Below are positions 10,837 to 21,826 of a stretch of 64,000 bases of DNA, piece by piece. Positions within the stretch are counted from its first letter, which is position 1; the number at the start of each line of letters is the position of its first letter. The notes below the pieces were generated by a model. The model worked only from the letters and a program-made list of their open reading frames with translations. It did not search any database and was not told where the DNA came from. The position numbers and the translations under genes are program-made. This DNA is from Siphonodentalium dalli. Taxonomy: Eukaryota; Mollusca; Scaphopoda; Gadilida; Siphonodentaliidae. Location of the stretch: assembly GCA_032622095.1 (NCBI GenBank), contig CP136063.1, forward strand, positions 217,385,982 through 217,449,981. Reading direction: 5' to 3'.

Positions 10837-11291
10837 TAGGAACTTATGGGTTTTAAGTGCAACAACCTCTTAACCTACTCCCAACCAATTAGGCTTTGGG
10901 CTCAGTAGAAAACTTTTGTTGCATTATTTAACTTAATGACCCATGGCGAGCAAATACATTGTCATCACTGGTTGATTACCTATTGTCAACAGTCCAGAGT
11001 TAAACCATTGCCTAAGTACATAGAGAAACACACACACTGGTCCACCCTTAACACCCTGAAGGTATTATTATTTCTACATGCAAGCATGTTGCCAAAATTT
11101 ACACAACAGATCATAGGGGCTCCACCTGTTACATAACGTTTGTTTAGTCATATGTAAATCTCTATCAGACTGCCTAATTAGGGTTTGTCCTTTGTGTTCA
11201 TTTTTATCCAGCCATGAGAATTGACCTGCTGGTGGTGGAAACTCTCATGGGGATACACCAGAGTAAAACATTATAATTAGGAAAGCATATA
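10837..11291. other. No gene or repeat recognised
   Basis: AT-rich spacer between two PAL copies. Nothing supported. Confidence 0.5.
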
Positions 11292-11504
11292 CAGTAATGC
11301 TCTAAGTAAGCGATTTCTTAACCACCGCAGAATTATGGGTAACTTTTCAGGATTTAGTCGGAAATATGGCTTGTTGCCATTCATCGGAAAGCACTCCCCG
11401 AGAGCTTTCCGATGAATGGCAACAAGCCATATTTCCGACTAAATCCTGAAAAATTACCCATAATTCTGCTGTGGTTAAGGAGTCGATTATTTAGGGCATT
11501 ACTG
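11292..11504. mobile_element. PAL copy, full length (213 bp), near-perfect palindrome
   Basis: A good reference copy. CAGTAATGCTCTAAGTAAGC opens it, arms of about 105 bases meet at CTCCCCGAGAG, and it closes AGGGCATTACTG with TA on both sides. Conserved arm features are ACCACAGCAGAATTATGGGT, TTTTCAGGATTTAGTCGGAA and GGCTTGTTGCCATTCATCGG. Confidence 0.92.
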
Positions 11505-11629
11505 TATGTTGTAATATCAATGAGTAGATCTTGAGAGGTTGGTTTTCTAGCAGTATCAGACATCATTTCGTCTTGAATTTGTAGATTCGACAAGCCTGCT
11601 AATAGTGTGTCGTGTCATTTTCGCACAGT

Positions 11630-11937
11630 GGGATAGGATCACCAAATTCACCCTCTGGGGACCTCATTCTGCTTAGCCCTCATCTTCTGTGAAGTTTCTA
11701 GATCCCCTAATTTGCAGAAGATGAAATGCATAATCAAGGTGACTGATGGGTGAACATCACCTACTTCAACTGGGAACTTCAATCTGATCCTAGATCTTCA
11801 ATAGCAGTTGAGGCCAAAGCAGAATGAGGTTCACAGAGGGTGAATTTGATTATGCTAGCCCACCATGCAGGATAGCGACACTAAATTCACCCTTTGGGGG
11901 ACCTCATTCTGCAAATGACAGACACTATTTGCAGGCT
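11630..11937. mobile_element. DHP element, left hairpin truncated
   Basis: Begins inside the left hairpin (ATCACCAAATTCACCCTCTG), passes through the central GAAGTTTCTAGATCCCCTAA and GGTGAACATCACC segments (inverted relative to the copy at 18 kb), and ends with the right hairpin and GACAGACACTATTTGCAGGC. Confidence 0.8.
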
Positions 11938-12562
11938 CTTTCCGTGTACTCATTTACCAGCTGTCACAGAAGATTACATGAAATATAATCTGAAACCAAA
12001 TTAATGCCTACCGATGATGTTTCAAACTGATGTTCAAACCGGTCGCACTCCGTAGAATCACCATGCAGCATATGTCTCCCGATCTGGGTCCTGTTACAGC
12101 TTTAATGATCCCTCGAGCATTATTTATTTGACAAGCGCATGGTCTCTACTCTATTATTTTACCCATCCTTCAGGATGATCAATACAAATGAGAATTATGT
12201 TACTACGAAATATATCAAGCTTTGCTGTCACTTGTAGTTGAAATTTGTTCTTCACTCACAAATTATTGATGAGAGTTGATTTTTATTCCTTTGTTGTAAC
12301 TTCGCGGTATCAAGTACAATGTTCTAATTGTAAAGGCACACTCTAAATTGATTCATATTGTATGCTTCAATGTCATTCAATTACACAAAAGATTATCCAA
12401 CCCAGATGTCTTATTTCCCTGAACATTTTGTAAAATTTTCTAGATGTGGTTTTAAATTTGTCATTTTCGCAGTCTTCGGCTAATCTGAATGAATCGAGGA
12501 AAAGCTGTTATATGTACATGTATAAAACATTCAAAAACATGTATATTGTAAAATATTTTATT
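11938..12562. other. No gene or repeat recognised
   Basis: Unique-looking sequence. No splice-flanked open frame stands out. Confidence 0.5.
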
Positions 12563-12570
12563 AATGGCTG

Positions 12571-13043
12571 CTAGGCACAAAATAAGTGGCCGGTCCAGGT
12601 CATTGTCCAATGAAAAATAGCTTATGTCCAGTGCACTTCTGTATCTGTCGGACATTTTGTCCAATGCAAATTTTTAAACAATCTGTATCTGTTTGGGTAT
12701 GTCCATGGAGCCACTACTGGCCAAATAGGACGTTGAAAGTAACAAATAATTTCAGAATTGAGAGTGAATATAATTATGTCGTTTGTGAATTTCATGTGTA
12801 TTTATTAATTGATGTAAACTATTTGAACTTTTGAAAACAAAAATAACATGGGTTTTTTTCCCAGGTGGCAATTGGACGCTGACTAAAATGTGCGCATCAT
12901 TGACGAATAACAAGTCGATTGGAAATTAAAATACTGTTTCATACAGTACATCTGAAAATTGGACAGGTACCATTTTTAAATGACCAACACCATCTATTTG
13001 GTGCCTGTCAGGCCGTAATTTTTTTATTTTATTTTGAGCCTTG
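12571..13043 (-). mobile_element. HAT1 copy 2 (inverted), perfect 8-bp TSD
   Basis: A 473-bp unit, the reverse complement of the element at 9663-10140 over its whole length. It is flanked by AATGGCTG at 12563-12570 and 13044-13051. Its + strand left end (CTAGGCACAAAATAA) has two changes from the consensus; the right end is intact. The two copies form a widely spaced inverted repeat about 2.4 kb apart. Confidence 0.9.
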
Positions 13044-13051
13044 AATGGCTG

Positions 13052-13652
13052 TGTTAGTTGTTGCAAACCGACCATAATTGAGACATCTATTCCTGTCATT
13101 TTGCAAATACCAGCGCAGCCATTATTAAAATATTTAAAAACAGACATGTTCTTGAATGTTTCATACTGTCACTGGCTTTTTCTCAAATCTCTCGGATTAG
13201 CCAAGCATGGTGAAATTTACAACTTTAGAAAATTAAATGTCCTTTTTGAGCGTTATCAGGAACACTTCTACCGTGTGTTTTTGTGTGCACTCCAGCGAGG
13301 CAAGAAATTCATGAAACTTTTTCGCAACCTGTTTTGTTTTTTTTGGCAGCATTTTCATTTTAGGTAAACTCCAGGTCATTCAACGCTAATCTTCTGGCCT
13401 TGATGTTACTGCTTGTGAGTCTGGGAATATACAGCAGACACTTTTCAGATCAGTTTATGCAGCTATTGTTACAAATTATATGGTGCTGGCTGTATACCAG
13501 TATGTTCTGCATCTAAGGTCATTCATTCACTGTGGGACCAATGGTTTCCATCATAATCATCTCTGAATATCCAATATGCTACAACCCTGAGCACTTATAA
13601 GAATGACATTTCCAAATAGCCGCATAAAAGCAGATCACAAGATTGGAAACAA
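13052..13652. other. No gene recognised
   Basis: The 108-codon frame 13041-13367 starts inside HAT1 and runs into this spacer; it has no domain I recognise. Otherwise nothing supported. Confidence 0.5.
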
Positions 13653-13660
13653 GTGATAAT

Positions 13661-14090
13661 CAAGCCTGAGTTTAGTGTGCCTGTCATTAGCAGAATGAGG
13701 TCCCCAGAGGGTGAATTTAGTGATGCTACCCCTCACAGTGGGCTAGTATCACCAAATTCACCCTCTGGGGACCTCATTCTGCATGGCCTCATATGCTATA
13801 GGAGACATAGACTTAGATTAAAGTTCCCAAATGGTGAATATTGTGGTGCACCCATTGGGAACCTCGATTATGCAATGTGTAGTCTGCCAATTTGGGGATA
13901 CAGAGAAACTAAACTAAAAAAGAAATAGAATTTATGTGAATATATTTGATAATAAAGAAACTTGCCTGAGAAGATGAGGTCCCCATAGGGTGATTTTAAT
14001 GATGCTAGCATGCTATGCAGGATAACGTCACTAAATTCACCCTCTGGCGACCTCATTCTGCAAATGACAGGCACACTAAACTCAGGCTTT
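13661..14090. mobile_element. DHP reference copy with perfect 8-bp TSD
   Basis: The 430-bp element runs from CAAGCCTGAGTTTAGTGTGC to GCACACTAAACTCAGGCTTT. GTGATAAT flanks it at 13653-13660 and 14091-14098. Each end holds its own hairpin (CAGAATGAGGTCCCCAGAGG paired with CCTCTGGGGACCTCATTCTG), so there are long terminal inverted repeats that each fold alone. The 8-bp duplication suggests a hAT-type transposase acted, although the CAAGC tip departs from YARNG. The frames here, reading RMRSPEGEFSD, are repeat-derived. Confidence 0.9.
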
Positions 14091-14098
14091 GTGATAAT

Positions 14099-14608
14099 GG
14101 GCTCAATTACCAAATAGTTAGCGAAATTACTCCCAACTCACCCAAGTCTGGTTGGAACCATTAACACAAACAACTTACCCTGGCTAATGTACATAAAAGA
14201 TTGATGATCGGCTATAAAGTTTTTCCATGATCAGGGAATTAATAATTGGATCATCTTAATGGGTTCCTAATTCGATTTTGTGATATGGAACAAAAGCCTT
14301 TTATGATTTGTGTGCTTTGACTTGGCTGATTTTCAACATTGATACGTTTACTAGGTCTGTTGGTTTAATGTTCTCGGAAATGTCAAGCCTCCTAGGAAAT
14401 ATTCTGATGAATTATTTTCACCATATTGTTTTTCTGACGCGTTCAGATGTGGCTTTTATGAAATGGCTATTATCATGTGAGCGGTAGCATATGGATACTG
14501 TAATGTTCACACTTGGAAAACGTTTTATCAGGATTTATACACCGATATTTTGAGTACTATTATATGGAAACTTCATACTCGGTATCATATTTTTGGCATA
14601 CTAATCTT
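14099..14608. other. No gene or repeat recognised
   Basis: AT-rich spacer between two DHP copies. Confidence 0.5.
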
Positions 14609-15031
14609 CAAGCCTTGAAATTTTTTTTGTCATTTGCAGAATGAGGTCCCCAGAGGGTGAATTTGGCGAAGCTCTCCTAAGTGGGATAGCATCACCAAAT
14701 TCACCCTCTGGGAACCTCATTCTGTTTAGTCCTCAATTGTTGTGGGAGAACTAGGATCAGATTGAAGTTCCCCAGTTGAAATTGGTGATGTTCACCCAGT
14801 AGGCACCTCAATTATGCATTTTATATTCTGCAAATTAGGGGATATAGAAACTTCTCAGAAGGGAAAAAGTAACTAATTTGAGACTTGATTCTTCCCAGAA
14901 GATGAGACCTAAGCAGAATGAGGTGCCCATATGGTGAATTTGGTGATGCTAGCCCACTGTTTGGGATAGCATCACAATTCATTGTCTGGGACCTCATTCT
15001 GAAAATGACAGACACACTATTTACAGGCTTG
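14609..15031. mobile_element. DHP element, full length
   Basis: From CAAGCCTTGAAATTTTTTTT through both hairpins to TATTTACAGGCTTG. Flanks CTAATCTT and CTCATATT agree at 6 of 8 positions, a plausibly decayed duplication. The centre carries TTGGTGATGTTCACCCA and AAATTAGGGGATATAGAAAC. Confidence 0.85.
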
Positions 15032-15165
15032 CTCATATTTTACTCAAGCCTGCAGCACTGATGACATTTTAATTTGTCCCATTTGCAACTGAGTTAATAA
15101 TAAATAAAAGCTTCATATTTCACAATTTTTTAACTATTATACGTAACCTGGACCTTTCACTCTTT

Positions 15166-15680
15166 CTATACTAAGTGGATTTTCCCAATAAGTTATAAAA
15201 GTATATATTTGAAAAATGTATTATTTATTTGGAGGGGTGTTCAGGAAAAATTAGGACAGATAATATAAATTGAGAAGGAGCCCTATTTATTGTAGTGAAT
15301 TGTTTAGATAATAAGTTCAACAAACGACCTATGAACTTATTATCTGAACATTTACCACCAATGAATATGAATCCTTCTGCACTTGTATTACATTAATGCC
15401 CTAAGTAATCGACTCTTTAACCACAGCAGAATTATGGGTAACCGAGAGCTTTCCGATGAATGGCAACAAGCCATATTTCCGACTAAATCCTGAAAAGTTA
15501 CCCATAATTCTGCTGTGGTTAAAGAGTCAATTTCTTAGGGCATTACTGTAGCTTTCGTGAATTTTGTCCTGTCTGTCGTCTCCTATTATTACCTGAACAT
15601 CCTTCCAAATGAATAATAGACCATTCCAATCTACTTTTTTAGCTGAATGGGAGAATCTATTTAGTAAAGAAACAATTAAG
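15166..15680. mobile_element. PBC element interrupted by PAL
   Basis: The left portion has TTTCTATACTAAGTGGATTT and ATTTGGAGGGGTGTTCAGG. A central hairpin (AGATAATAAGTTCAAC / TGAACTTATTATCTGAACA) follows. The right portion, after the PAL, has TCTGTCGTCTCCTATTATTA, CTTCCAAATGAATAATAGAC and GAGAATCTATTTAGTAAAG. Right and left portions are themselves inverted copies, so the long form of PBC is a full palindrome. Confidence 0.75.
15391..15548. mobile_element. PAL copy inside PBC
   Basis: Left tip CATTAATGCCCTAAGTAATC, right tip GGGCATTACTG, TA flanks. Most of the inner left arm is missing (GGGTAAC joined to GAGAGC). Confidence 0.88.
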
Positions 15681-15847
15681 CTAATACTGTACATCTTTTG
15701 ATTGGAAACTGGTAAAAAACAGGTATTAAGAATGTTAGAGAAAATTACTGAGTATTTCATCATCTACATCATAGCCATAGGCTGATTACTTAGCCAGGTT
15801 ACATTTGATTCTATTGATGTACTGTTTTCCATGGCAACAGTAACCCT

Positions 15848-16081
15848 TTAACCCTTTCATGACTGGAGCTTCCTGAAATTCTGCGAAAACCCTGTGCCAA
15901 TGCACAGGGCCCCTCGCATAAGAGAATGCATTGGCCTAACAATATTTACCTTGACCTTGTAAACCAGTGCATTATCTTATATATGAGAGGCTCCCTATGG
16001 GAGACTCGCATATATAAGAGAATGCACTGGCACATGATCTTCAATGCTTCAACCAGCGCAGCTCCCATCATGAATGGTTAA
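15848..16081. mobile_element. PBB element, TTAA to TTAA
   Basis: Starts TTAACCCTTTCATGACTGGA and ends CCATCATGAATGGTTAA. The first hairpin is internally deleted (CCAATGCACAGGGCC). The second is intact around GAGGCTCCCTATGGGAGACT. The linker AATATTTACCTTGACCTTGT is diagnostic of PBB. No coding capacity. Confidence 0.85.
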
Positions 16082-16665
16082 AGTTTGTAACCAGTGAACA
16101 GAATCTCACTTCTTACTAAATTTTGTATCTGCCAGCATTACCCAACTTAGATGGACAATCATTATCACTCCCTCCATTCTGAATTCCTCTATCTAACCTA
16201 TTGGCTCTCAAACTAATTATCCATGTTAGGTTTTTGTTTGTGGCAGCAATTCTCTGGGTGACCAGCTTCTGGAAGGGAACTAATTACTTTCCTCTGATCA
16301 TGAGCAGAGGGGTCATCATCACAGGCAATAGGGCTGTGTATATGTCCATTTCAAACTCAATATTTATCCACGCCCGAGGTTTTTCATTCAATTTAGATTG
16401 AACCATGGTGTGTATTGATTGAAATTAAAACAGGAAATAGGTCCATGGACATCCCTGACAGCGACTGTTTCCTGTCGCCATTTTTTGCGACGCCTCCAAT
16501 TGTCTTGCTGACATACGTATTGCGATATTGATCTGTGATGATAAACCGACTGTGTTTTGTTTGGATCATCGAGTTTTAACCCTAATATGACCTTTGATAT
16601 TTAATTGTTTATTCTATAATTATATAGAGAATATTTTTTTGGAACAATGATTTTTACAAACAGGG
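16082..16665. other. No gene recognised
   Basis: A 66-codon frame (16201-16401) is hydrophobic in its first third but has no start context, splice sites or family match I can support. Confidence 0.5.
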
Positions 16666-16776
16666 ATTTGGAGGGATTTACATGTGATATAAGCAGATGA
16701 CAGATAAATAAAAGTACAGAATGAAATAATATTCATCAGTGGGAAATGTTCAGCTAATAATTTCAACCACGGTCAT
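16666..16776. mobile_element. PBC fragment
   Basis: TTTGGAGGGATTTACATG, AAGCAGATGACAGAT and GGGAAATGTTCAGCTAATAA match the middle of PBC. Both termini are gone. Confidence 0.65.
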
Positions 16777-16798
16777 TTATTTGTGTGAATTAGATTTA

Positions 16799-16961
16799 CA
16801 GTAATGCTCTAAGTAATCGACTTCTTAACCACAGCAGAATTATGGGTAGCTTTTCAGGATTTAGTCGTAAATATGGCAACAAGCCATATTTCCGACTAAA
16901 TCCTGAAATGTTACCCATAATTCTGCTGTGGTTAAGAGGTCGATTAATTAGAGCATTACTG
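16799..16961. mobile_element. PAL copy flanked by an 8-bp direct repeat
   Basis: CAGTAATGCTCTAAGTAATC to AGAGCATTACTG, with the centre shortened to a small loop (GTAAATATGGCAACAAGCC). TAGATTTA stands at 16791-16798 and 16962-16969, longer than the TA seen at most copies. Confidence 0.88.
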
Positions 16962-16969
16962 TAGATTTA

Positions 16970-17996
16970 TGTGACCCACATGTGTGAGACAGAAACTAAT
17001 GACAGGCAGAGAACCCTGCTGTTTCAGTTGAAATAAAATGAGCAGGAAAGCCCCACGTCCTTCTGTATATTGGTCTGCCAGGAATATGTCTATGAAACTC
17101 GACTCTTTGCATCAGCCATACTTTAATAGTAAGCTGTTGCACAATGCTATATATCTCTCTGAGAAAACAGCTTGTCCTGTAAAGTGGTCTGTTACTCTTG
17201 GAAATTGATGAATTTGGATCATTTTAATAATATCCAGTGAAGATTTTATATACCCCCAATCAGAAAAAAACAGGGAGCAAATTAACTAGTATCACATCGC
17301 AATTTGCTACCCAAATTTGGATAATAGCTATGAAATTTGGTATCAATTTTATATGATTTTAGAACAATGCTATCTAATCATGTCAATGTGAGATTATTTG
17401 GTAATCAAAATTTAAACATAATTTGCTGTCTGGAAAAAAAACAACATTCCCTGACAGATAAAGTTTTGGATCTGTGGCCACAACTGAACTATACAACAGT
17501 AACATTTGTGTAAACACACTCCTAACAGAAATGTATTTTTAAGTTAGTGATGCAGTTTCAATTCATCAAGACCTCAAATAGTGGTTAATTTGTGTAAACT
17601 GAGTCAGTGTTGTTTGTATGTTTGGGAGGATAATGTGTGCAGGTTGGAAGTTGCATTCGGTGCTGTTTGGTGTGCATTTTTTGCTATGTAAATCTGACAT
17701 TTAGTGGAATTTGTGTCGAGTCATGCGTGGCTGTATGCATGCATATCACCCAAAATTGTGTCTCCCACCCATTTGTGCTCAGTTTATGACCATAATGAAC
17801 TGACAGGTTGTGAATAATCAATGTTTTCATTTAATTCAGCCTTAAGTGAGATACTACAAAATGTATGCATCAGCATTGCGTCAGCACAAACAATTCACAC
17901 ACCTCAGCATAACAAATTGAGATAAAGAATTCCCAAAAATGATGGGTTTCGAGAATACAGAGTAAATCTAAATACTTTAGTAAGCTTCTAGTGATT
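16970..17996. other. No gene or repeat recognised
   Basis: About 1 kb of unique-looking sequence without a splice-flanked open frame. Confidence 0.5.
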
Positions 17997-18446
17997 GATC
18001 ATAGTGTGTCTGACATTTGCAGATGAGGTCCCCAGAGGGAGAATTTAGAGACGCTATCCTGCATAGTGGGCTAGCATCACCAAATTTACCCTCTGGAGGG
18101 GGGGGGGGGGGGGGTATCATTCTGCTTAGGCCTCAACTGCTATGGGAGACCTAGGATCATATTGAAGTTCCCCTGTTGAAGCCGGTGATGTTCACTCATT
18201 AGTCACCTTGATTATGCAATTTATCTTCTGCAAATTAGGGGATATAGAAACTTCCCAGAAGTGAAAAAGTAACTAAAAACAATGTTAATTTGAGACTATA
18301 GATATTTCCTAAAAGATAAGGTCTAAGCAGAATGAGGATTCCAGAGGGTGAATTTGGTGATGCTAACCCTCTTTGCGGGATAGCATCACTAAATTCACCC
18401 TCTGGGGACCTCATTCTGCAAATGACAGATACACTAAACTCAGACT
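17997..18446. mobile_element. DHP element with expanded G tract
   Basis: Both hairpins and the centre are present (GTGTGTCTGACATTTGCAG to GACAGATACACTAAACTCAG). In the left hairpin the normal CTCTGGGGACC is replaced by CTCTGGA plus 17 G (18098-18114), so a GGGG motif inside the element seeded a long homopolymer. Confidence 0.85.
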
Positions 18447-20036
18447 CAGATCAGTCCAAAGGGACTCCGTAAAAAATATATCTTAACTCAGGCCTCTTGT
18501 CTCATTTATCTATTGTCATCTTCTGGGTTGTTTACTCTTAAAACGAAGCATCTGCCCTGCGAATTAGCCTAGGAAATAGGCAATGCCCAGGTAAAAGCAG
18601 AGGCAAAAGTAGTTTGCCAAGGCAATATTATTCATTGTGTTACTAAAATTTCATTGTGTATGTCAATCAGCAATACAACAACCTCTTTAGCTAAAATGAC
18701 TTCCTTTCATTCTTTACATATATTGTCCTACCATTACAGCTGGGGCATTAACTATAAGCATGCTGTTTGGGGAATTGTACACATGTTGAATAGTGTCCTG
18801 GAATTTTCCCCCCCAAAATTACTGAGAATTTAGATGACATTGAATTAGATTTAAACATACATGTACATTATTATCTATAATTTCTTTGAATACTATAATA
18901 ATCATATTAAAATAGCATTACCTGGGTTGTAAGGTTATTATTGATTTGACATGGTAATATTGTTGCAAAAAGCAATATTTTAAAAAAAATTGCCTGCAGG
19001 TTGATAAAATAAGTTTTTGCCTAGGCCGATTTCTACCACCTATGGAAAAATAGTGCTTATGCACCTTTTTCTCAATTCCCAGGGCTGAAGCATGATCCTG
19101 ATTTTTCTCCTCCTATACATACATGTAGCATCATCTCATGAATGTTATTTATATCTAGAACTGTAACGGTTCCTCATCAATTCAATGTATCATGACACGT
19201 GTCATATGTATCGCAATACAGGAAATCAAATCTGAAGATGCCATGTGCATAAGAGCAACCAACACCTGCAATGTTCACTCAAGTATACTAGCACATGTTT
19301 ATTATATGTATTTGACTCATCCAGCTAACTATTCAACTGCATTTTAGTTTAACATGAACTCCTAACATGAACTCCATCTCCAATTACAAACATGTTGGTT
19401 CTGATAATTTTTGTCACATTCATTTGAGAACACTAATTTAGTGTATCCTGTTGTGTGTTGTATTGTTGATCATGTATTGTGATTTGTATCGTATCATTAC
19501 CAAGTATATCGTTACAGACCTATTTATATCTCCGTTAATTTTAGGAGTTATACTTTCTCTTTTGAATTTTCAGATTTTACCTATGTGACCTAAATGTTCA
19601 AAATTACCAGTACACAGTTTCATTGAAATACACTCCTAATGTCATAATATTGACCAGAAATACTTGCTTTCATAAGGAGGATATCCTGGCCTTGTAAGTT
19701 GTGTGTACCTAACACTCAGAAAAAAATGATTCTCTTTTATCTTCTAAAGCTCTTTATTCTGATAAATGCCACCGTAGTCATTGGACGAATATCTCCTATC
19801 TGGGTTTGAATAGCAATATTTGTTATGAGAAAAACGAACCTCTCTTCAATTGATTCATCGTAATTTGTGGTAGATAGACATCAAGTGGTAGCCCGTGGAG
19901 TCTTATGAACAGAACATTCACAGGTGGCCCTCTCTAACTAATGAACTAGTTAGGGATACAACATTTTAATGAGTGCTATATGATATTAGAACACATTTTA
20001 TCTGTCATACGGTTGATTCACTATGCACATATCAGT
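18447..20036. other. No gene recognised
   Basis: Unique-looking AT-rich sequence. TTTTTGCCTAGGCCGATTTC near 19011 and CAGGGCTGAAG near 19080 resemble parts of the element at 55579-55994 and may be a relic of it. Confidence 0.5.
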
Positions 20037-20436
20037 TTAACCCTTTACCCAACAAACCGGCCAAAACCGGCCAAATAAAGCTTCAACAGCCTAAAATATC
20101 TTCGGTCTGTCTCAATAGAACCATACAAATATGGATATCATTGGAACCGGCTCATTGACCACATTGTGATGGTTACAGTTGTGCCCTGTGCCAATGCATT
20201 CTCTTATATATGCGAGTCGACCATAGGTCGCCTCGCATATATAAGAGAATGCATTGGCCTAAACAAAATCTTTTTTTAACACTTTTTACCATTTTTTCTT
20301 ACATTCTTTAACAATTTTATAATTTTTAATGTGTTAAGCCAATGCATTCTCTTATATATGCGAGGCGACCTATGGTCGACTCGCATATATAAGAGAATGC
20401 ATTGGCACAGGGCCGTTCTGTTGGGTAAAGGGTTAA
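20037..20436. mobile_element. PBA element, 400 bp, TTAA to TTAA
   Basis: TTAACCCTTTACCCAACAAA to TTGGGTAAAGGGTTAA. The unpaired part comes first here (opposite orientation to 5041), followed by the two hairpins around a TTAACACTTTTTACC / AATTTTTAATGTGTTAA spacer. Very similar to the copy at 22321, implying recent spread. Confidence 0.92.
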
Positions 20437-20494
20437 TACACATACTGTTAGAAGACAAAAACGTTTAGAAATGGACAATGGCTGAATTGACCAG

Positions 20495-20598
20495 GCCCAG
20501 GGACCAGCCTAGAAGGCGACTTGGGAGATATCTCCTACATAAATTGTGCCTCTTTTCTCTATTTTTGTCCTGGGTAGAAGAGACTTCTCTCTCATATA
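20495..20598. repeat. Dispersed repeat 'CAGGGACCAGCCTAGAAGGC', copy 1
   Basis: Matches 50433-50530 in the same orientation (GGGACCGGCCTAGAGGGCGA there), including TTCTCCATATTTTTGTC and GTGACTTCTC-like segments. In both places a PAL copy lies at or just downstream. Confidence 0.7.
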
Positions 20599-20671
20599 CA
20601 GTAATGCCCTAAATAATCGACTCCTTAAAACACTCTCTGTGAGAGCTTTCCGATGAATGGCAACAAGCCAT
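20599..20671. mobile_element. PAL fragment (both arms truncated)
   Basis: CAGTAATGCCCTAAATAATC and CTCCTTAAAA are joined to GAGAGCTTTCCGATGAATGG, then the sequence diverges after AAGCCATATTTC. Confidence 0.8.
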
Positions 20672-20765
20672 ATTTCAAAATATTATAAAGTTTAGGAAAT
20701 AATTGACATAATTGTTCTAATCGGTTTTATTAGGGGAAAAACACAGTCCCATCCCTGCAACCTTA

Positions 20766-20978
20766 CAGTAATGCACTAAATAATCGACTCCTTAACCACA
20801 GCAGAATTATGGGTAATTTTTCAGGATTTAGTCGGAAATATGGCTTGCTGCCATTCATTGGAAAGCTCTCGTTGAGACCTTTCCGATGAATGGCAACAAG
20901 CCATATTTCTGACCAAATCCTGAAAAATTTCCCATAATTCTGCGGTGGTTAAAGGGTCATATACTTCGGGCATTACTG
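20766..20978. mobile_element. PAL copy, full length
   Basis: Left tip CAGTAATGCACTAAATAATC. The right tip is the variant AAAGGGTCATATACTTCGGG then CATTACTG, also seen at 35602 and in the PAL split at 5015. This marks a subfamily. Confidence 0.9.
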
Positions 20979-21690
20979 TAACTAATGGTCTAAAACTCGG
21001 ACAAATTACAGGAATATTTAAACGTCAATCGTTCGGCATCGACCAATAATTATATTTCTTAAAATTATGAAATTGCCACTGGAACAGATTGTTCAATGTA
21101 AAACGGATTGAGTTATTGGCACAAGCAATTGCCGTTTCTTAAGGAATAAAGTTCATCATTTAGTCGTATAGATTTTTCAGGTCATGGCTTGTATAAAACT
21201 CTTTCAATGAAAGGAAGATATGTGTTTTGCGATCAATCATTGTATACAATAAATTGAGTGAGCCGCGAGGACAGACAATAGCGGTTTTAACACATAGCAC
21301 TTGAGGTGTATTTGAATCTCCATATTGATAAAACTTTGTTATTTTGTCCTAGAATGACATGGTTATAACACCGGGGCTGCATCATTGCATAACAATGCAC
21401 ATGGTGCATTTACCTACTTGTTTTGATACACATCATGGTACACATAATGATATGTGATACACATAATGATATGTGATACACATCTTGATAAGTTTTTTAT
21501 TTGTATATATTTACATAGCCCATGTGTGTTACACTACATCCTGTTCAGTGATTGGTAAACTGCATGTGTTTCAAATCCCAATAAAACACACCATAACAGT
21601 ACCTGAATACTTTATGAGAATAAATAACTCTTTTTGTTCCAATAAAAAGGTTTCTGGCTCAGTAGAGGTGTTCAAAAGTCACCTAAACTA
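20979..21690. other. No gene; short tandem repeat at 21436-21486
   Basis: ACACATAATGATATGTGAT is repeated twice with flanking partial units near 21436-21486. The remainder is unique-looking. Confidence 0.5.
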
Positions 21691-21826
21691 CAGTAGTGCC
21701 CTAAATAAACGACTCCATAACCACATCAGAATTATGGGTAATTTTTCAGGATTAAGTCGGAAATATGGCTTGTTGCCATTCATCAGAAAGCTCTCAATAA
21801 AGGAGTCGATTATTTAGGTTATTACG
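21691..21826. mobile_element. PAL copy, one arm deleted
   Basis: The left arm is complete to CATCAGAAAGCTCTC, then joined directly to the terminal AAAGGAGTCGATTATTTAGG of the right arm. The same kind of deletion is seen at 59171 and 61333. Confidence 0.85.

Noticed and set aside
13653-14113. RMRSPEGEFSD-type frames at DHP copies
   Set aside because: Same peptide on both strands from hairpin symmetry; treated as a possible exonisation hazard, not a gene.
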